Of a stretch of 64,000 nucleotides of DNA, positions 42,759-51,885 are shown one piece after another. Origin of the DNA: Planctomycetota bacterium (GTDB lineage Bacteria; Planctomycetota; Planctomycetia; JALXBF01); NCBI GenBank assembly GCA_026991575.1, contig JALXBF010000179.1:33554-97553 (forward strand), in the 5' to 3' direction. Position 1 is the first letter of the stretch, and each line of letters starts with the position of its first letter. A program made the position numbers and the translations under genes. A model generated the notes under the pieces. That model was not told the origin of the DNA and made no database searches. It saw only the letters and a list, made by a program, of their open reading frames with translations.

Positions 42759-44878
42759 CCACCGTGTGTGCGGCCCCCGTCGCGGCCGATGGAGACAATC
42801 AGATCCTCCACGTCGTACCACAGCTCATCGATGCCTGGACCACCGTAAAGGGCGTCTGCACCCGGCCCGCCACGGAGTTGATCGTCGCCGCGATCCCCGA
42901 AGAGCCGATCGTCGCCGGGGCCACCGTCGAGAAAGTCATCGCCCCCTCCCCCACGCAACCGGTCAGCCCCGGCACCGCCAATTATGCGATCGTTGCCTGC
43001 TCCCCCGCTCAGTACGGCGTCCACCAGCACACTGGAAAGCAGCTCAATGCGATCGTCCCCGTCCCTGCCGACAGCACGGATCCGTTCCACGGACGATTCG
43101 TTGAAAAACCTCGCGAACGTCTCCTCGGAATAGCTGAGCTGATTAATCACCCAGATGTCGGGCCCGATCTGGCCGACGACCATCTGGTCTGCACCGTGCG
43201 TGCCCACAAGGGTCAATACGCCATCTCTCAGGCGCACGCCCTGCTGCGCATGCAGGCTGTACCACTGGGGCTCGGCTGATCTGACCCGAACGCGCACCAG
43301 ATACGTGTGCCCGGGACGGGTCCAGAAGTCCACCCGATCGTAGCCCGCTGCTACCCACTGGCGCGCCTGCACATCACGCACCCGGACGAAAGCCCGGGCC
43401 GTTGGATCGGGACCAGCCATGTTGATGGCCACCGTCGCGAGCGACCGTGTCGCAGCCCGAAAACGGTACCAGTCGATGTCATCGCGACTGCCTGTCAGGC
43501 CGTCGACCGAGGTGTAGAACGTCTGCTCGAGCCAGCCGGCATCCTTTGGCCGATTGTTCGGTTCCCATTCGTCGAGCGTAGGCGGCGTTTCGGGTGCGTT
43601 CATCTGGGGACGGCTGAACGTGGGCAGCTGCGGTCCCCCCAGCGCGCCAGCCAGCACCGGCGAAACCGAGCTCAACAATGCTAGCGCTGAGGGATCAACG
43701 TCTCCGCCCTCCAGGAACCGCTCCCTGAAGAACGTCATCTCCACCCGCGGACCGTCGGCATGGTTCGGGTTGTACAGCACCGTCTCGGCAGGATTCATGA
43801 GGTTCGTTCCGAAAAGGCCGTCAACGAGCCCTTCGGCCACGTCCAGCACAAAGACGGGAACGTTCCGGTAGGTAAGCTCCGCGCCATTGGCCAACGGTAC
43901 GCTGAGCTCGTCAATGATGAAACCGCCCACTTCCACGGCCACGCCAGCGGCTCCCATCACGTCGATCTCAAACTCCGGATCGCTCAGGTCGAGCCCGAGC
44001 TCAATCGCCGCCTGGGTCGAGATCACCGAAAGCATAGCCCCGGTGTCAAACAAGAACGTCTGGTCCTCAACGGTGGCATCTCCTTCGGCCAGGTCAACAC
44101 CGACGATGATCGGGTTGGGTGCTTCAGTAACGGCCATACCCGGTTCAGGATGATTCGTCTGTCCCAGCAGGTCGATAGGAATCACGACCGGATCGATACT
44201 GTTGTCGCTTGCCACAAGCTCCGTGTCCGGCGAAACGAAGCGGACGTCAGGCATCGGGATTACGACTCCTGGCAACAGATCGGAGAAGTCCAACAGGTAT
44301 CCCTGCGTATCGATCCGCAGTGCGAGCCCCTCGGGGTTAGTGTCGGAGGGTAGCAGCATGGGGGTTCCCGTCACGGTGGGCAGGAACTGGCTGTTTTCCG
44401 GATTGCCCACCATGACCTGAACTCCTTCCAGAGTGGCACTGGATTCGTCGAATTCGAACTGAAACTCGGGGAAGCCCCATTCGTCAAAGGTCAGCGTCGC
44501 GATGTGCAAGCCGTCGGCTCGGATCACGCCCGGCTCGGAGACGTCGCCGATGATCGTGCCGCCGATACCCTGTGCTTCTGCCCCGTTGGGCACTTTGATC
44601 GGGATCGGATCGTTGGCCAGCTTGAACAGGAACTGGTCGAAGTGTGAGAACGTGATCACCGACGCGCCGGTGTCCACGATCGAGAACGCAGCTCTGTCTC
44701 CGTAAGCATGGATACCGACGGGCTGGAAGCCGAACTGATCGAACACGTCGTCCAGCGTGATTGTTACGGAGCCGTCCGTACCGACCAGGGGGCCGGTGGC
44801 CAGTAGTACCCGTTCTTCCAGCCGTTCTACCGTTGGTTTGTGGCGACGTGGTCGTCTGCTGAGCGTCTGACTGGCCAT
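42755..44878 (-). CDS. Putative surface aspartic protease with two DTG lobes, PPC domain and RTX repeats
   Basis: The 707-residue product begins with a basic stretch and VERLEERVLLA (17-27), the LEPR-type motif of planctomycete surface proteins. Two retropepsin-like lobes follow, each with an aspartic-protease motif: IVDTGAS (D69) and LFDTGAM (D278), and each has the later hydrophobic-hydrophobic-Gly element (TIIGD; GLFGTN). A pre-peptidase C-terminal domain is seen near 445-550 (EWEPNNRPKDA, DDIDWYRFRA, GHTYLVRVRV). The C-terminus carries calcium-binding RTX repeats (GGAGNDRIIGGAGADRL and on to GGPGDDRLFG). Two DTG lobes in one chain recall pepsin. Activity is not proven. GGAG lies nine bases before the ATG. 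Confidence 0.88.
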   Translation of the reverse strand: MASQTLSRRPRRHKPTVERLEERVLLATGPLVGTDGSVTITLDDVFDQFGFQPVGIHAYGDRAAFSIVDTGASVITFSHFDQFLFKLANDPIPIKVPNGAEAQGIGGTIIGDVSEPGVIRADGLHIATLTFDEWGFPEFQFEFDESSATLEGVQVMVGNPENSQFLPTVTGTPMLLPSDTNPEGLALRIDTQGYLLDFSDLLPGVVIPMPDVRFVSPDTELVASDNSIDPVVIPIDLLGQTNHPEPGMAVTEAPNPIIVGVDLAEGDATVEDQTFLFDTGAMLSVISTQAAIELGLDLSDPEFEIDVMGAAGVAVEVGGFIIDELSVPLANGAELTYRNVPVFVLDVAEGLVDGLFGTNLMNPAETVLYNPNHADGPRVEMTFFRERFLEGGDVDPSALALLSSVSPVLAGALGGPQLPTFSRPQMNAPETPPTLDEWEPNNRPKDAGWLEQTFYTSVDGLTGSRDDIDWYRFRAATRSLATVAINMAGPDPTARAFVRVRDVQARQWVAAGYDRVDFWTRPGHTYLVRVRVRSAEPQWYSLHAQQGVRLRDGVLTLVGTHGADQMVVGQIGPDIWVINQLSYSEETFARFFNESSVERIRAVGRDGDDRIELLSSVLVDAVLSGGAGNDRIIGGAGADRLRGGGGDDFLDGGPGDDRLFGDRGDDQLRGGPGADALYGGPGIDELWYDVEDLIVSIGRDGGRTHGG

Positions 44879-45204
44879 AGCCGCTACTCCACACGCCTAG
44901 GACAAGATCGCACCTTGTTTTAGCGAGAACGCGTGGGCCATGCAAGTGGTCACCCGGTTGGCGCGCGCTGGCAAATCGCATTCGTGTTGCCCGGTCCGTA
45001 TCGATGTGCTATCAGACGTTGGGCGGCACCATACGGCGGCGGGACGCCATACGCGAGGGCGCCCTGCGGTCTGGCCGCCAACCCGTGTCAGCCACCTCGA
45101 GCGTCAGCGAACGCGGTGCGCCGGTCCGTCGGGTTGTCTACCAGCAGCTAGGTGGGTCGGGTGTCCGTTGGACGCACCTCCTGCAAGTGTCGGGGAAGAT
45201 CAGC
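44879..45204. other. Divergent intergenic region
   Basis: The 326 bases separate the DTG surface protein (minus) from the GT39 gene (plus). A candidate promoter for the surface protein lies at 44917-44945. The plus-strand reading frame is open upstream of the GT39 start, but that sequence looks non-coding. Nothing else is recognised. Confidence 0.45.
44917..44945 (-). promoter_or_regulatory. Candidate promoter for the DTG surface protein gene
   Basis: On the minus strand TTGCAT is followed after exactly 17 bases by TAAAAC, resembling a vegetative -35/-10 pair. The -10 lies about 40 bases before the ATG at 44878. Match to consensus is only partial. Confidence 0.35.
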
Positions 45205-46806
45205 ATGGCACGCCACGCCAACACCGCCTCAGGCGCCGACTCCAGCGATAACTGGAAAGCAGCAGTGCGTCACGGTTGGCGAGCACAGTTCACGCCGGCT
45301 CGTTCGGCGACGGTTGCTGCCATGCTGCTGGGCACGTTTGCAGCCGTGGCGGGCGGTCTGTTCTGTGGGTCGCGCGGGCTGTTCGATCCGAGCGAAGGGA
45401 GATACTGCGAAGTCGCGCGCGAAATGGTCGAACGGAACAACTGGCTGCTGCCGACGCTGGACTACCGGCCTCACTGGACAAAGCCCCCTCTGGCATACTG
45501 GACCGTGGCCGTCGGCTTGGGCCTCTGGGGCGTTAGCCCGTTCGGGGCGCGCGTTCCGTACGCGATCGCACTTGGCCTGACGTGCGCCGCCGTCGTTTGG
45601 GCCGTACACCGACAGGTGGGCCCTGCCAGCGCCCTGCGATCCGGGTTTGTGTTCGCCTCGCTTCCCTTCGTGCACGTCGGCTACTCGGTCATCACGACCG
45701 ACGCGCTGGTGTGCCTGAGCCAGGCGCTGATGCTGGCCGGCTACGTCACGTACCGAACTGTGCGTTCCGAGCGGGCCGCTCGGGCCGCCGGCCTGGTCTT
45801 CTGGTCGTTTGCGGGGATCGGCCTGCTGGCCAAGGGCCCGGTGGCGCTTTTCGTGCTAATCCCAATCAGTTGGTGGCACCGCCGCCACCGACCCAGACAC
45901 GGCGTGCCGCTGGTTAGCGCAGCCGGGATCTGTCTCGCGGCGCTGTTGGGGCTGTGGTGGTATGCGTGGGCGGTCATTAGCTACCGGGGACTCCTGCAGT
46001 ACTGGCTGGCAGAAGAGCTGCTTGCCCGTGCGCTCACGAACCGCTTCTACCGCAATGGCGAATGGTATGGGCCCCTGGTAGCATACGGCCCCCCGCTGTT
46101 GCTGGGCTTTCTGCCCTGGGCGGCGGGCTGGCTGCTGCGCCGGCGGAGCCGCTGGGAGTCGGGCCCGTTGGCGGCAGCCTTCCGCGGTGCGTTGTGGTTC
46201 TGGATCGTGGCAGCGGTGGTCGCCTTCAGCCTTTCGCGGAGCCGGCTGCCGCTGTATGTGCTGCCGCTGAGCGTTCCGGTCGCCTGTCTAATTGGCATCA
46301 GCCTGGCGCGGCGGCGCCGCCCCCTGCGCTACGTGGCAGGGCTGTCGTGTGCCCTGGTCAGCGTGGCCGTCGCCGTCAAGCTGCTTCTGCCGTTTGTGCC
46401 TGCGAAGCGGGACATGACCAGGTTGCACCGACGGCTTCTCCAGGAAATCGGCGGGCTCGGAACGGCGTGCGGTTCCGTAATCGCCTATCGGCAGACGGAC
46501 ATGTACGGGCTGCAATTTCACTTGCACGGCCGGCTCGTGCGCATTCCCCCCACGGAAGACGACCGGGACGTGGACTGGCTGAAACGATACCTCGTCGCCG
46601 CCAGGCGACGTGGTGAGCATCCCGTAATCGTGGCCTCGTCATCCAGCCGGGTCCGCCTGCAGCGAGCACTCCGCGAAACGGGCAGCCGGGCAACCATGAG
46701 CGCAGGCCGCTGGTGGCTGTTGGCACACGTGCGCGCCGAGCGCCCAACGAGCAGGATCGAGCACGTAGCACGCCCGGCTGTGGGCCTGGACGGCCGGCTG
46801 CAGTAG
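45205..46806 (+). CDS. GT39/ArnT-like membrane glycosyltransferase
   Basis: The ATG at 45205 (MARHANTAS) has GGGGAAG upstream; the preceding 67 open codons look non-genic. The 533-residue protein has about 11-12 membrane helices. The first periplasmic loop shows the catalytic-type motif GLFDPSEGRYCEVAREMVERNNWLLP, where the acidic residue after the first helix is the expected metal or base residue of the GT-C fold, then HWTKPPLAYW and the VSPFGARVPYA segment typical of ArnT/PMT-like enzymes. These use polyprenyl-phosphate sugars as donors. A soluble domain of about 130 residues closes the protein. The acceptor, lipid or protein, is unknown. Its end is one base from the convergent lipoprotein gene. 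Confidence 0.88.
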   Translation: MARHANTASGADSSDNWKAAVRHGWRAQFTPARSATVAAMLLGTFAAVAGGLFCGSRGLFDPSEGRYCEVAREMVERNNWLLPTLDYRPHWTKPPLAYWTVAVGLGLWGVSPFGARVPYAIALGLTCAAVVWAVHRQVGPASALRSGFVFASLPFVHVGYSVITTDALVCLSQALMLAGYVTYRTVRSERAARAAGLVFWSFAGIGLLAKGPVALFVLIPISWWHRRHRPRHGVPLVSAAGICLAALLGLWWYAWAVISYRGLLQYWLAEELLARALTNRFYRNGEWYGPLVAYGPPLLLGFLPWAAGWLLRRRSRWESGPLAAAFRGALWFWIVAAVVAFSLSRSRLPLYVLPLSVPVACLIGISLARRRRPLRYVAGLSCALVSVAVAVKLLLPFVPAKRDMTRLHRRLLQEIGGLGTACGSVIAYRQTDMYGLQFHLHGRLVRIPPTEDDRDVDWLKRYLVAARRRGEHPVIVASSSSRVRLQRALRETGSRATMSAGRWWLLAHVRAERPTSRIEHVARPAVGLDGRLQ

Positions 46807-46807
46807 T

Positions 46808-47482
46808 CTACGGTGCCGCCGGCTGCTGGAGTGCCTGGAGCGGATCGTCCGAAGCAAGCGATTGCTTGGTCGCCTCGGTCACCGCTCGCACAATCCCTTC
46901 TCGCGGCAAGACAACCAGCACGGTGTCGTCGTCGATCAGTTCCGCCGCGACATGGCAGGCGACCCCATAGAACTTCTCGCGAAGGACGTCCGCTTCGGCG
47001 GGCTTCAGATCGACGGACCCTTCTAGCAACTCGACCGATACCCAGCTCTTGTGTTCGGCCCACAGCTTTCGCTCGTGCTCCCCTGCCGATGCAGGTAGCG
47101 GGTCGTAGTGTCCTTCGCCCACGAGTACAAGCACCGATGAATGCGCCGGCAAGCCCAGCGGCGGGTCGCTCCGCAGCAACATTAGCAGGCTAGGGCCGAC
47201 GGGCTTTCCTTCTTCCCCGCCGTCGCCTCCTGCCCCCACGCCTGCCATCGGCAAGGGCATGCCGGTGATCCGCCGTGGCTGACCATCCTCGTCGCGCCAG
47301 GCCCTACCGGCCGCGGCGATCAGCTGAGTCCGGCTCGGGCCCTTCGGACTGCGGCTGAGCAAAACCACGGAGGCGGGGGGCTTGCGGTCCTTCTTCGGTA
47401 TGATCACCCGCTCGGCACGCTCGCCATCGGTTCCGTCGCGCGCGCAGCCGGACCAGCAGATGGACAGGACGACGACAAACAT
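46808..47482 (-). CDS. Exported or lipoprotein-like hypothetical protein
   Basis: The start used is the ATG at 47482 (MFVVVLSICW), with TAGGAG five bases upstream; the frame is open further but without such support. The hydrophobic N-terminus ends in SGC, an atypical lipobox with Trp at -3. The 224-residue product has a Lys/Arg/Pro region, a Gly-rich stretch (VGAGGDGGEEG), and an alpha/beta segment with SSVLVLVGEGHYDPLP and DDDTVLVVLPREGIVRAVTEA. No family is recognised. It is divergent from the Tat beta-helix gene, with 226 bases between them. Confidence 0.65.
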   Translation of the reverse strand: MFVVVLSICWSGCARDGTDGERAERVIIPKKDRKPPASVVLLSRSPKGPSRTQLIAAAGRAWRDEDGQPRRITGMPLPMAGVGAGGDGGEEGKPVGPSLLMLLRSDPPLGLPAHSSVLVLVGEGHYDPLPASAGEHERKLWAEHKSWVSVELLEGSVDLKPAEADVLREKFYGVACHVAAELIDDDTVLVVLPREGIVRAVTEATKQSLASDDPLQALQQPAAP

Positions 47483-47708
47483 GACGCTCCTAGCGATGCA
47501 TGCGCCCGCTGCTACCGACTGGATCGAGTGAAACACGTCTTGTGCCTCGTACACGGATGGTTACCAGCGTCTGCGTCCGTTGCCATGCAAACCGGACCTC
47601 ACCGATTATCCTAGAGAAGTCACGGCCGGTGCGTCGCAGGCCATGGCAGGCGGCGTTGCTGGTCGGAGTGCACCGCCGCTGCTGGCGGGCCATCAGGAGG
47701 AACTCTTC

Positions 47709-49028
47709 ATGCAAACCCGTCGTGATTTCCTGAGGTTTGTTCTCGCGGGTGCTGCTGCCAGCGCCCCGACCAACTTCGGTTGGGCCCAGCAACCTGGCTC
47801 GCGCGTTCGCGCCACTTCCGGTGATCCACACGAGCCGGACTGGCAACAGCGACTTACGGTTCAGGTGGGGCCGACGAGCGGTGACATTGTGGGCCGGGAC
47901 GAGAAAGCCATCCAGGCGGCCATAGACTACGTGGCCCGGTTGGGGGGAGGAACAGTTGAGCTGTTGCCAGGCACCTACCTGCTGCGCAACGCCGTGTGGC
48001 TTCGTTCGCGTGTGCGGCTGACCGGACACGGCCTGGAGACTGTGCTCACGCGCGGTCCGTCGGTCACTTCGCCTCTGGCAGCCGATTCGGACTGGTACGA
48101 CCAGGAAATCACCATTGCCGACGCCCGTCCGTTTCAGCTGGGTGACGGTGTCCTGCTGACGGCCAAGTCTCCGGCCGGAGGCAAGGTCGTGTTGAAGCGC
48201 ACACTCGTAGCCCGCTCGGGGAATCGCTTCAAACTGGACCGTCCGCTCCGCAAGAATCTGTGGGTCTCACTCGGCGCAACCGTCACCAACCTGTTCCCGC
48301 TGGTGACTGCTGAGAACGAGGCGGAGTTTACCATCGAGTCGCTGGTCTTAGACGGTAACCGAGACCAGTGTGCCAACCTGAACGGCAATTACGGCGGGTG
48401 CATCTTCCTGCAGGATTGTCGTTCCGTGCTGATCCGGGACGTGGTGGCTCGAAACTACAACGGCGATGGCATCAGCATTCAGATCTGCCACGACGTCGTG
48501 GTCGAACGGTGCCACTGCCATGACAACGCCGATCTCGGGCTCCACCCGGGATCCGGTTCGCAAAGGCCGATCCTGCGCGAGAACGTTCTGGAGCGGAACA
48601 GTATCGGGCTGTTCTGGTGCTGGGGGGTGAAGTTCGGTCTGGCCGAGAACAACCGAATCGTCGCAAACAAGTACGGCATTTCAATCGGACACAACGACAC
48701 CGACAACGTCATGCGCCAGAACGAGATCAGGGCAAACGAACTGTGCGGCGTGCTGTTCCGGGACGAAAGCGGCGGCAGAGACTTCTGGCCCCATCGGAAC
48801 CGGTTGGAGTCGAACCGCATTCTGGACAACGGCCCACCTGACGGGGCCGCCGTTGACATCAGGGGACCTGTCCGTGATCTGGTGCTGGTGGGCAATGAGA
48901 TCCGCGAGACGCGCTCGCCAGCGCGGCGCGTGGGCATCCGCATTGGGCCGCAGGTCGGACCGCTGGTGCTGAAGAATAACCAGATCGACGGCTTCTGGCG
49001 GGCTGTGCTCGACCAGCGTTCTGGCTAG
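47709..49028 (+). CDS. Tat-exported right-handed beta-helix protein
   Basis: The ATG at 47709 has AGGAGG eight bases upstream and begins MQTRRDFLRFVLAG, a twin-arginine signal, with cleavage near GWAQQ. The 439-residue product continues with GRDEKAIQAAIDYVARLGGGTVELLPGTYLLRNAVWL, the entry coil of pectate-lyase-3/pectinesterase-type helices, and then Asn-rich right-handed parallel beta-helix rungs (NYNGDGISIQICHDVVVERCHCHDNADLGLH, NRIVANKYGISIGHND). Such proteins are polysaccharide lyases, epimerases or hydrolases. A DGIS/DLGLH acidic cluster could be the active site. Substrate is unknown. Confidence 0.85.
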   Translation: MQTRRDFLRFVLAGAAASAPTNFGWAQQPGSRVRATSGDPHEPDWQQRLTVQVGPTSGDIVGRDEKAIQAAIDYVARLGGGTVELLPGTYLLRNAVWLRSRVRLTGHGLETVLTRGPSVTSPLAADSDWYDQEITIADARPFQLGDGVLLTAKSPAGGKVVLKRTLVARSGNRFKLDRPLRKNLWVSLGATVTNLFPLVTAENEAEFTIESLVLDGNRDQCANLNGNYGGCIFLQDCRSVLIRDVVARNYNGDGISIQICHDVVVERCHCHDNADLGLHPGSGSQRPILRENVLERNSIGLFWCWGVKFGLAENNRIVANKYGISIGHNDTDNVMRQNEIRANELCGVLFRDESGGRDFWPHRNRLESNRILDNGPPDGAAVDIRGPVRDLVLVGNEIRETRSPARRVGIRIGPQVGPLVLKNNQIDGFWRAVLDQRSG

Positions 49029-49291
49029 CGGCCATGGGAAACAGGCGTCGCCGGCAGCTCCCGCTCCGACCGGGCTTCCTACGAGGCACATCCAGTACTG
49101 CCATGCTGGTAGCGGATCGGCCCAGGCACGGTTCCTTCAGCCAGAAGGCGTGCGGAACGTTTCGATGAGCAAAGCGACCCTCCGCTGCCTACGCAGGTCG
49201 CCACCTACTGCGAACACGAGCAAGCTAGCCGACCGGCCCGCTCCAGCACCGCACGGCGTGCACCCTGTCGGGAAGTACAGGCCGGTCGAAC

Positions 49292-49365
49292 TGGGCCTGG
49301 AGGGACTCGAACCCCCAACCGTCGGATTATGAGTCCGCTGCTCTAACCAATTGAGCTACAGGCCC
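49292..49365 (-). tRNA. tRNA with CAU anticodon (elongator Met or Ile2)
   Basis: On the minus strand a 74-base cloverleaf is complete: acceptor GGGCCTG pairs with CAGGCCC, with A as discriminator; the D-arm reads AGCTCAATTGGTTAGAGC; the anticodon loop CTCATAA carries CAT; the T-loop reads GGTTCGAGTCC. CCA is not encoded. A CAT anticodon with this body could be elongator Met or lysidine-modified Ile2; the lack of an unpaired first acceptor pair rules out initiator tRNA. Confidence 0.95.
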
Positions 49366-49379
49366 GCGATGTCAGTCCT

Positions 49380-49385
49380 ATTCTA
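49380..49385 (-). promoter_or_regulatory. Candidate -10 for the tRNA
   Basis: TAGAAT on the minus strand begins 20 bases and ends 15 bases before the tRNA 5' end. No matching -35 box is evident. Confidence 0.3.
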
Positions 49386-49705
49386 TGGACCGCGACCTCC
49401 ACACGCGACCCGGTACGCCGTGAGGGGGCTGCTTCGGCTCGTGCAAGCGGCATGATCGTGCGCGGCAGCGGCAGCACTTCGTTACGTTGGGGACGCCAAC
49501 GGACGGCAGCGATGCGCAGCAGTCCGCCGAGTAACGGGGGCGCACGGGCGAACGGGCGAGTCCGGTGATGCGGGGCACGGCTGATCGCCCTTAACAGAGT
49601 CCGTTGTTCCCCGTATGCGCCTCACCGGGGTCAGCCGCGGTGCGCGCCCGGGCTGCGGTTGCTGTGCCCGCTGCCACTTGGGCCTCGGTAAGCGACGTCA
49701 CGATG

Positions 49706-49714
49706 TGCTATCAT
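49706..49714 (+). promoter_or_regulatory. Candidate extended -10 for the Tat propeller gene
   Basis: TGCTATCAT is an extended -10-like sequence (TGn plus TATCAT), about 95 bases before the ATG at 49809. No -35 match is present, as is usual for extended -10 promoters. Confidence 0.3.
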
Positions 49715-49808
49715 CGGTGGCTCCGCCTCTGCCCAGCGAGGGCAGCAGTGCGCGACCGGTTACCCCTGGCCGTGCGGGCATTGCTCACCTGAACGCAAGG
49801 CAACCATC

Positions 49809-51383
49809 ATGGCAACGACGATTTCACGCCGCTCGTTCCTGGCGACGACAGTCGGTGCCGGCGTTGCTGTTTCCCAGCCAGGTCAGGTATCTGCCGACGG
49901 AGGGAACAAGCCGATAGACATCGGCTGCCGTTTGGAGCTTTTCGTGGACGATTACCTTGTCGGTCAGCTCCGCGGTGCCCGCCGGGTCTTGCATCACCCG
50001 GCTCCGGCGGAGCTGGTGATCGAACACGACGCTCCCTGGGAAGGCAGCGGCTCCGGGTACCACTCCGTTTTCCAAGACGGCTCACTTTATCGGATGTACT
50101 ACAAGGCGTGGCACCTGGAGGTGGGGCGGGGCAGGCTGCGTACTTCGGCCCATCCGCTGTATTGCTGCTACGCTGAGAGCCGCGACGGCATCCACTGGGA
50201 AAAGCCGAAGCTGGGACTGGTCAGCTTCCGCGGCAGTCGGGCTAACAACATCGTCATGGCATACGGCCGCGTGGGAAGCGTCGTGGTTGACCCCGGGCAT
50301 CCGGCCGTGTTTCGGGACGAGAACCCGGCAGCTCCGGACGATGCCCGCTACAAGGCGATTTTCCGGTCAGCCCGGCCCCACGGCCTTCTGGCGTTCCAGT
50401 CGGACGACGGACTGCACTGGAAGCTGATGGTAGAGAGGCCGATTATCACGGCTGGCGCGTTCGATTCCCAGAACCTGGCCTTCTGGGATCCGGTGCTTGG
50501 CAGGTACCGCGCATACTGGAGGATCTTCACGGCGGGTACGACCACCGGCAAGACGTGGCGTCCAAGCGGCTACCGGGCGATTCGGATGGCCACTTCGGAA
50601 GACTTCATACGCTGGGGCCAACACACCGACCTCCGGTACAAGAATTCGCCCCAGGAGCACCTGTACACGAATCAGATCAAGCCCTACTACCGGGCTCCTC
50701 ACATCCTGATTGGCTTCCCCACGCGTTACATCGAACGCGGTTGGTCCCCCTCGATGGAAGCGTTGCCCGAATTGTCGCACCGCAGACTGCGTGCCTCCGC
50801 GAACCCTCGTTATGGCACGGCGCTAACCGAGGGGCTGCTCATGGCCAGCCGCGACGGGGTGCTGTTCGAACGGTGGAACGAAGCGTTCTTGCGTCCCGGT
50901 ATCGAACGACCCGGTACGTGGAACTACGGCCAGCAGTACATTGCCTGGCACCTGGTTGAGACGCGCTCGCCGCTGCCCGGTGCTCCGCCCGAACTGTCGC
51001 TCTACGCCACTGAGAGCTACTGGACCGGGAAAGGCAGCGCGCTGCGGCGGTACCGCCTTCGCATTGACGGTTTTGTCTCCGTCCAGGCACCTCTCTCAGG
51101 GGGTGTCCTCGTTACGAAACCGATTCGCTTCCGCGGCCGCGAGCTAGTGGTGAACTTCGCCACGTCCGCTGCCGGCGGGATCCGGGTCCAGATCGAAGAC
51201 CTGGACGGCCATCCGCACCGGGGCTTCGCACTACAAGACTGCGCGGTCCTGTTCGGCGATACGCTGGAACGAACCGTGGTGTGGCGCGGAAGTCCTGACG
51301 TCAGTCGGCTGGCGGGTCAGCCGGTACGTCTTCGCTTCGAGCTACGCGACGCTGACCTTTACTCGTTCCGGTTTCGTAGCTAG
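49809..51383 (+). CDS. Tat-exported GH32/GH43-like beta-propeller protein
   Basis: The 524-residue product starts ATTISRRSFLATTVGAG, a twin-arginine signal with likely cleavage near VSADG. It then has repeated propeller blades with alternating aromatic strands: LELFVDDYLVG, YHSVFQDGSLYRMYYKAW, YAESRDGIHWEKPKLGLV, AFQSDDGLHWKLMVERP, LGRYRAYWRIFT, MATSEDFIRWGQHTDLRY. The SxDGxxW signature recurs, as in five-bladed GH32/GH43/GH130-like folds common in Planctomycetes. A beta-sandwich tail (GGIRVQIEDLDGHPHRGFALQDC) resembles the C-terminal domain of that group. Catalytic acids cannot be named with certainty. A carbohydrate-active role is likely. Confidence 0.82.
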   Translation: MATTISRRSFLATTVGAGVAVSQPGQVSADGGNKPIDIGCRLELFVDDYLVGQLRGARRVLHHPAPAELVIEHDAPWEGSGSGYHSVFQDGSLYRMYYKAWHLEVGRGRLRTSAHPLYCCYAESRDGIHWEKPKLGLVSFRGSRANNIVMAYGRVGSVVVDPGHPAVFRDENPAAPDDARYKAIFRSARPHGLLAFQSDDGLHWKLMVERPIITAGAFDSQNLAFWDPVLGRYRAYWRIFTAGTTTGKTWRPSGYRAIRMATSEDFIRWGQHTDLRYKNSPQEHLYTNQIKPYYRAPHILIGFPTRYIERGWSPSMEALPELSHRRLRASANPRYGTALTEGLLMASRDGVLFERWNEAFLRPGIERPGTWNYGQQYIAWHLVETRSPLPGAPPELSLYATESYWTGKGSALRRYRLRIDGFVSVQAPLSGGVLVTKPIRFRGRELVVNFATSAAGGIRVQIEDLDGHPHRGFALQDCAVLFGDTLERTVVWRGSPDVSRLAGQPVRLRFELRDADLYSFRFRS

Positions 51384-51489
51384 CGGCCGGCTGCCAGAAT
51401 TGACCACAGAACACCGCCATGCCACGCCCGGAGCAACCGGCCGCGGCAGAAGGCCGAGACCGTGTATGGCAGGGGTAATCCGGTGCGGC

Positions 51490-51885
51490 TCAGCCCTTCA
51501 GCGCCCGGAGCCAGCGGTAGAGCCGGTCGCGCGTGACACCGTAGGTTGCCAGTGTGTCCCAATCCCACCCCCCCTCACGGAATCTGGAGAATGCCTGCTT
51601 TAAGTGCGACCGTTTCCCTGGCTCGCATTGCTCGTTGGCTTTCACCTGGGCGGCAGCAAGGTGGATCAGGCCGCTGAGCAGCTTTCGTGTTCGGCGGTCC
51701 CGGCTGACGAGCCAGAGCTGTTCCAGCACAACATGTGCCTCCCAGCCAGCTCCATCATCAAGCCAGCGAAGTGCGCAGGCAAAGGGCGCTGACTGGGGCA
51801 GGTGCCTGAGGCACTCTTCGGCGGTTGTCCCGGCAAAGGCTGCCTGCAGCAGCATCTGTTCATCGCGTCGCTCGCGTCCGCGCAT
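51490..51885 (-). CDS. DUF309-like helical protein
   Basis: The 131-residue product has AGGAAGG before the ATG at 51885. Its core reads GAGWEAHVVLEQLWLVSRDRRTRKLLSGLIHLAAAQVKA, the DUF309 pattern in which an E-H pair in the first helix faces the second helix (FxAHEVLEELW, then LLQGLIQLA). The C-terminus is basic and aromatic (RFREGGWDWDTLATYGVTRDRLYRWLRAL). DUF309 proteins are all-helical and of unknown activity. The gene is alone on the minus strand. The plus-strand frame across it is a shadow. Confidence 0.75.
   Translation of the reverse strand: MRGRERRDEQMLLQAAFAGTTAEECLRHLPQSAPFACALRWLDDGAGWEAHVVLEQLWLVSRDRRTRKLLSGLIHLAAAQVKANEQCEPGKRSHLKQAFSRFREGGWDWDTLATYGVTRDRLYRWLRALKG

Larger units (their letters stand above)
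49366..49808. other. Intergenic region upstream of the tRNA and the Tat propeller gene
   Basis: No gene is seen in these 443 bases. The minus side should promote the tRNA and the plus side the Tat propeller gene. Candidate -10 sequences on each strand are listed separately. Confidence 0.45.

Noticed and set aside
43760..44353. 197-codon plus-strand frame opposite the DTG protein
   Set aside because: It is a shadow of a gene with two DTG motifs and RTX repeats, with His/Arg/Gln-rich noise.
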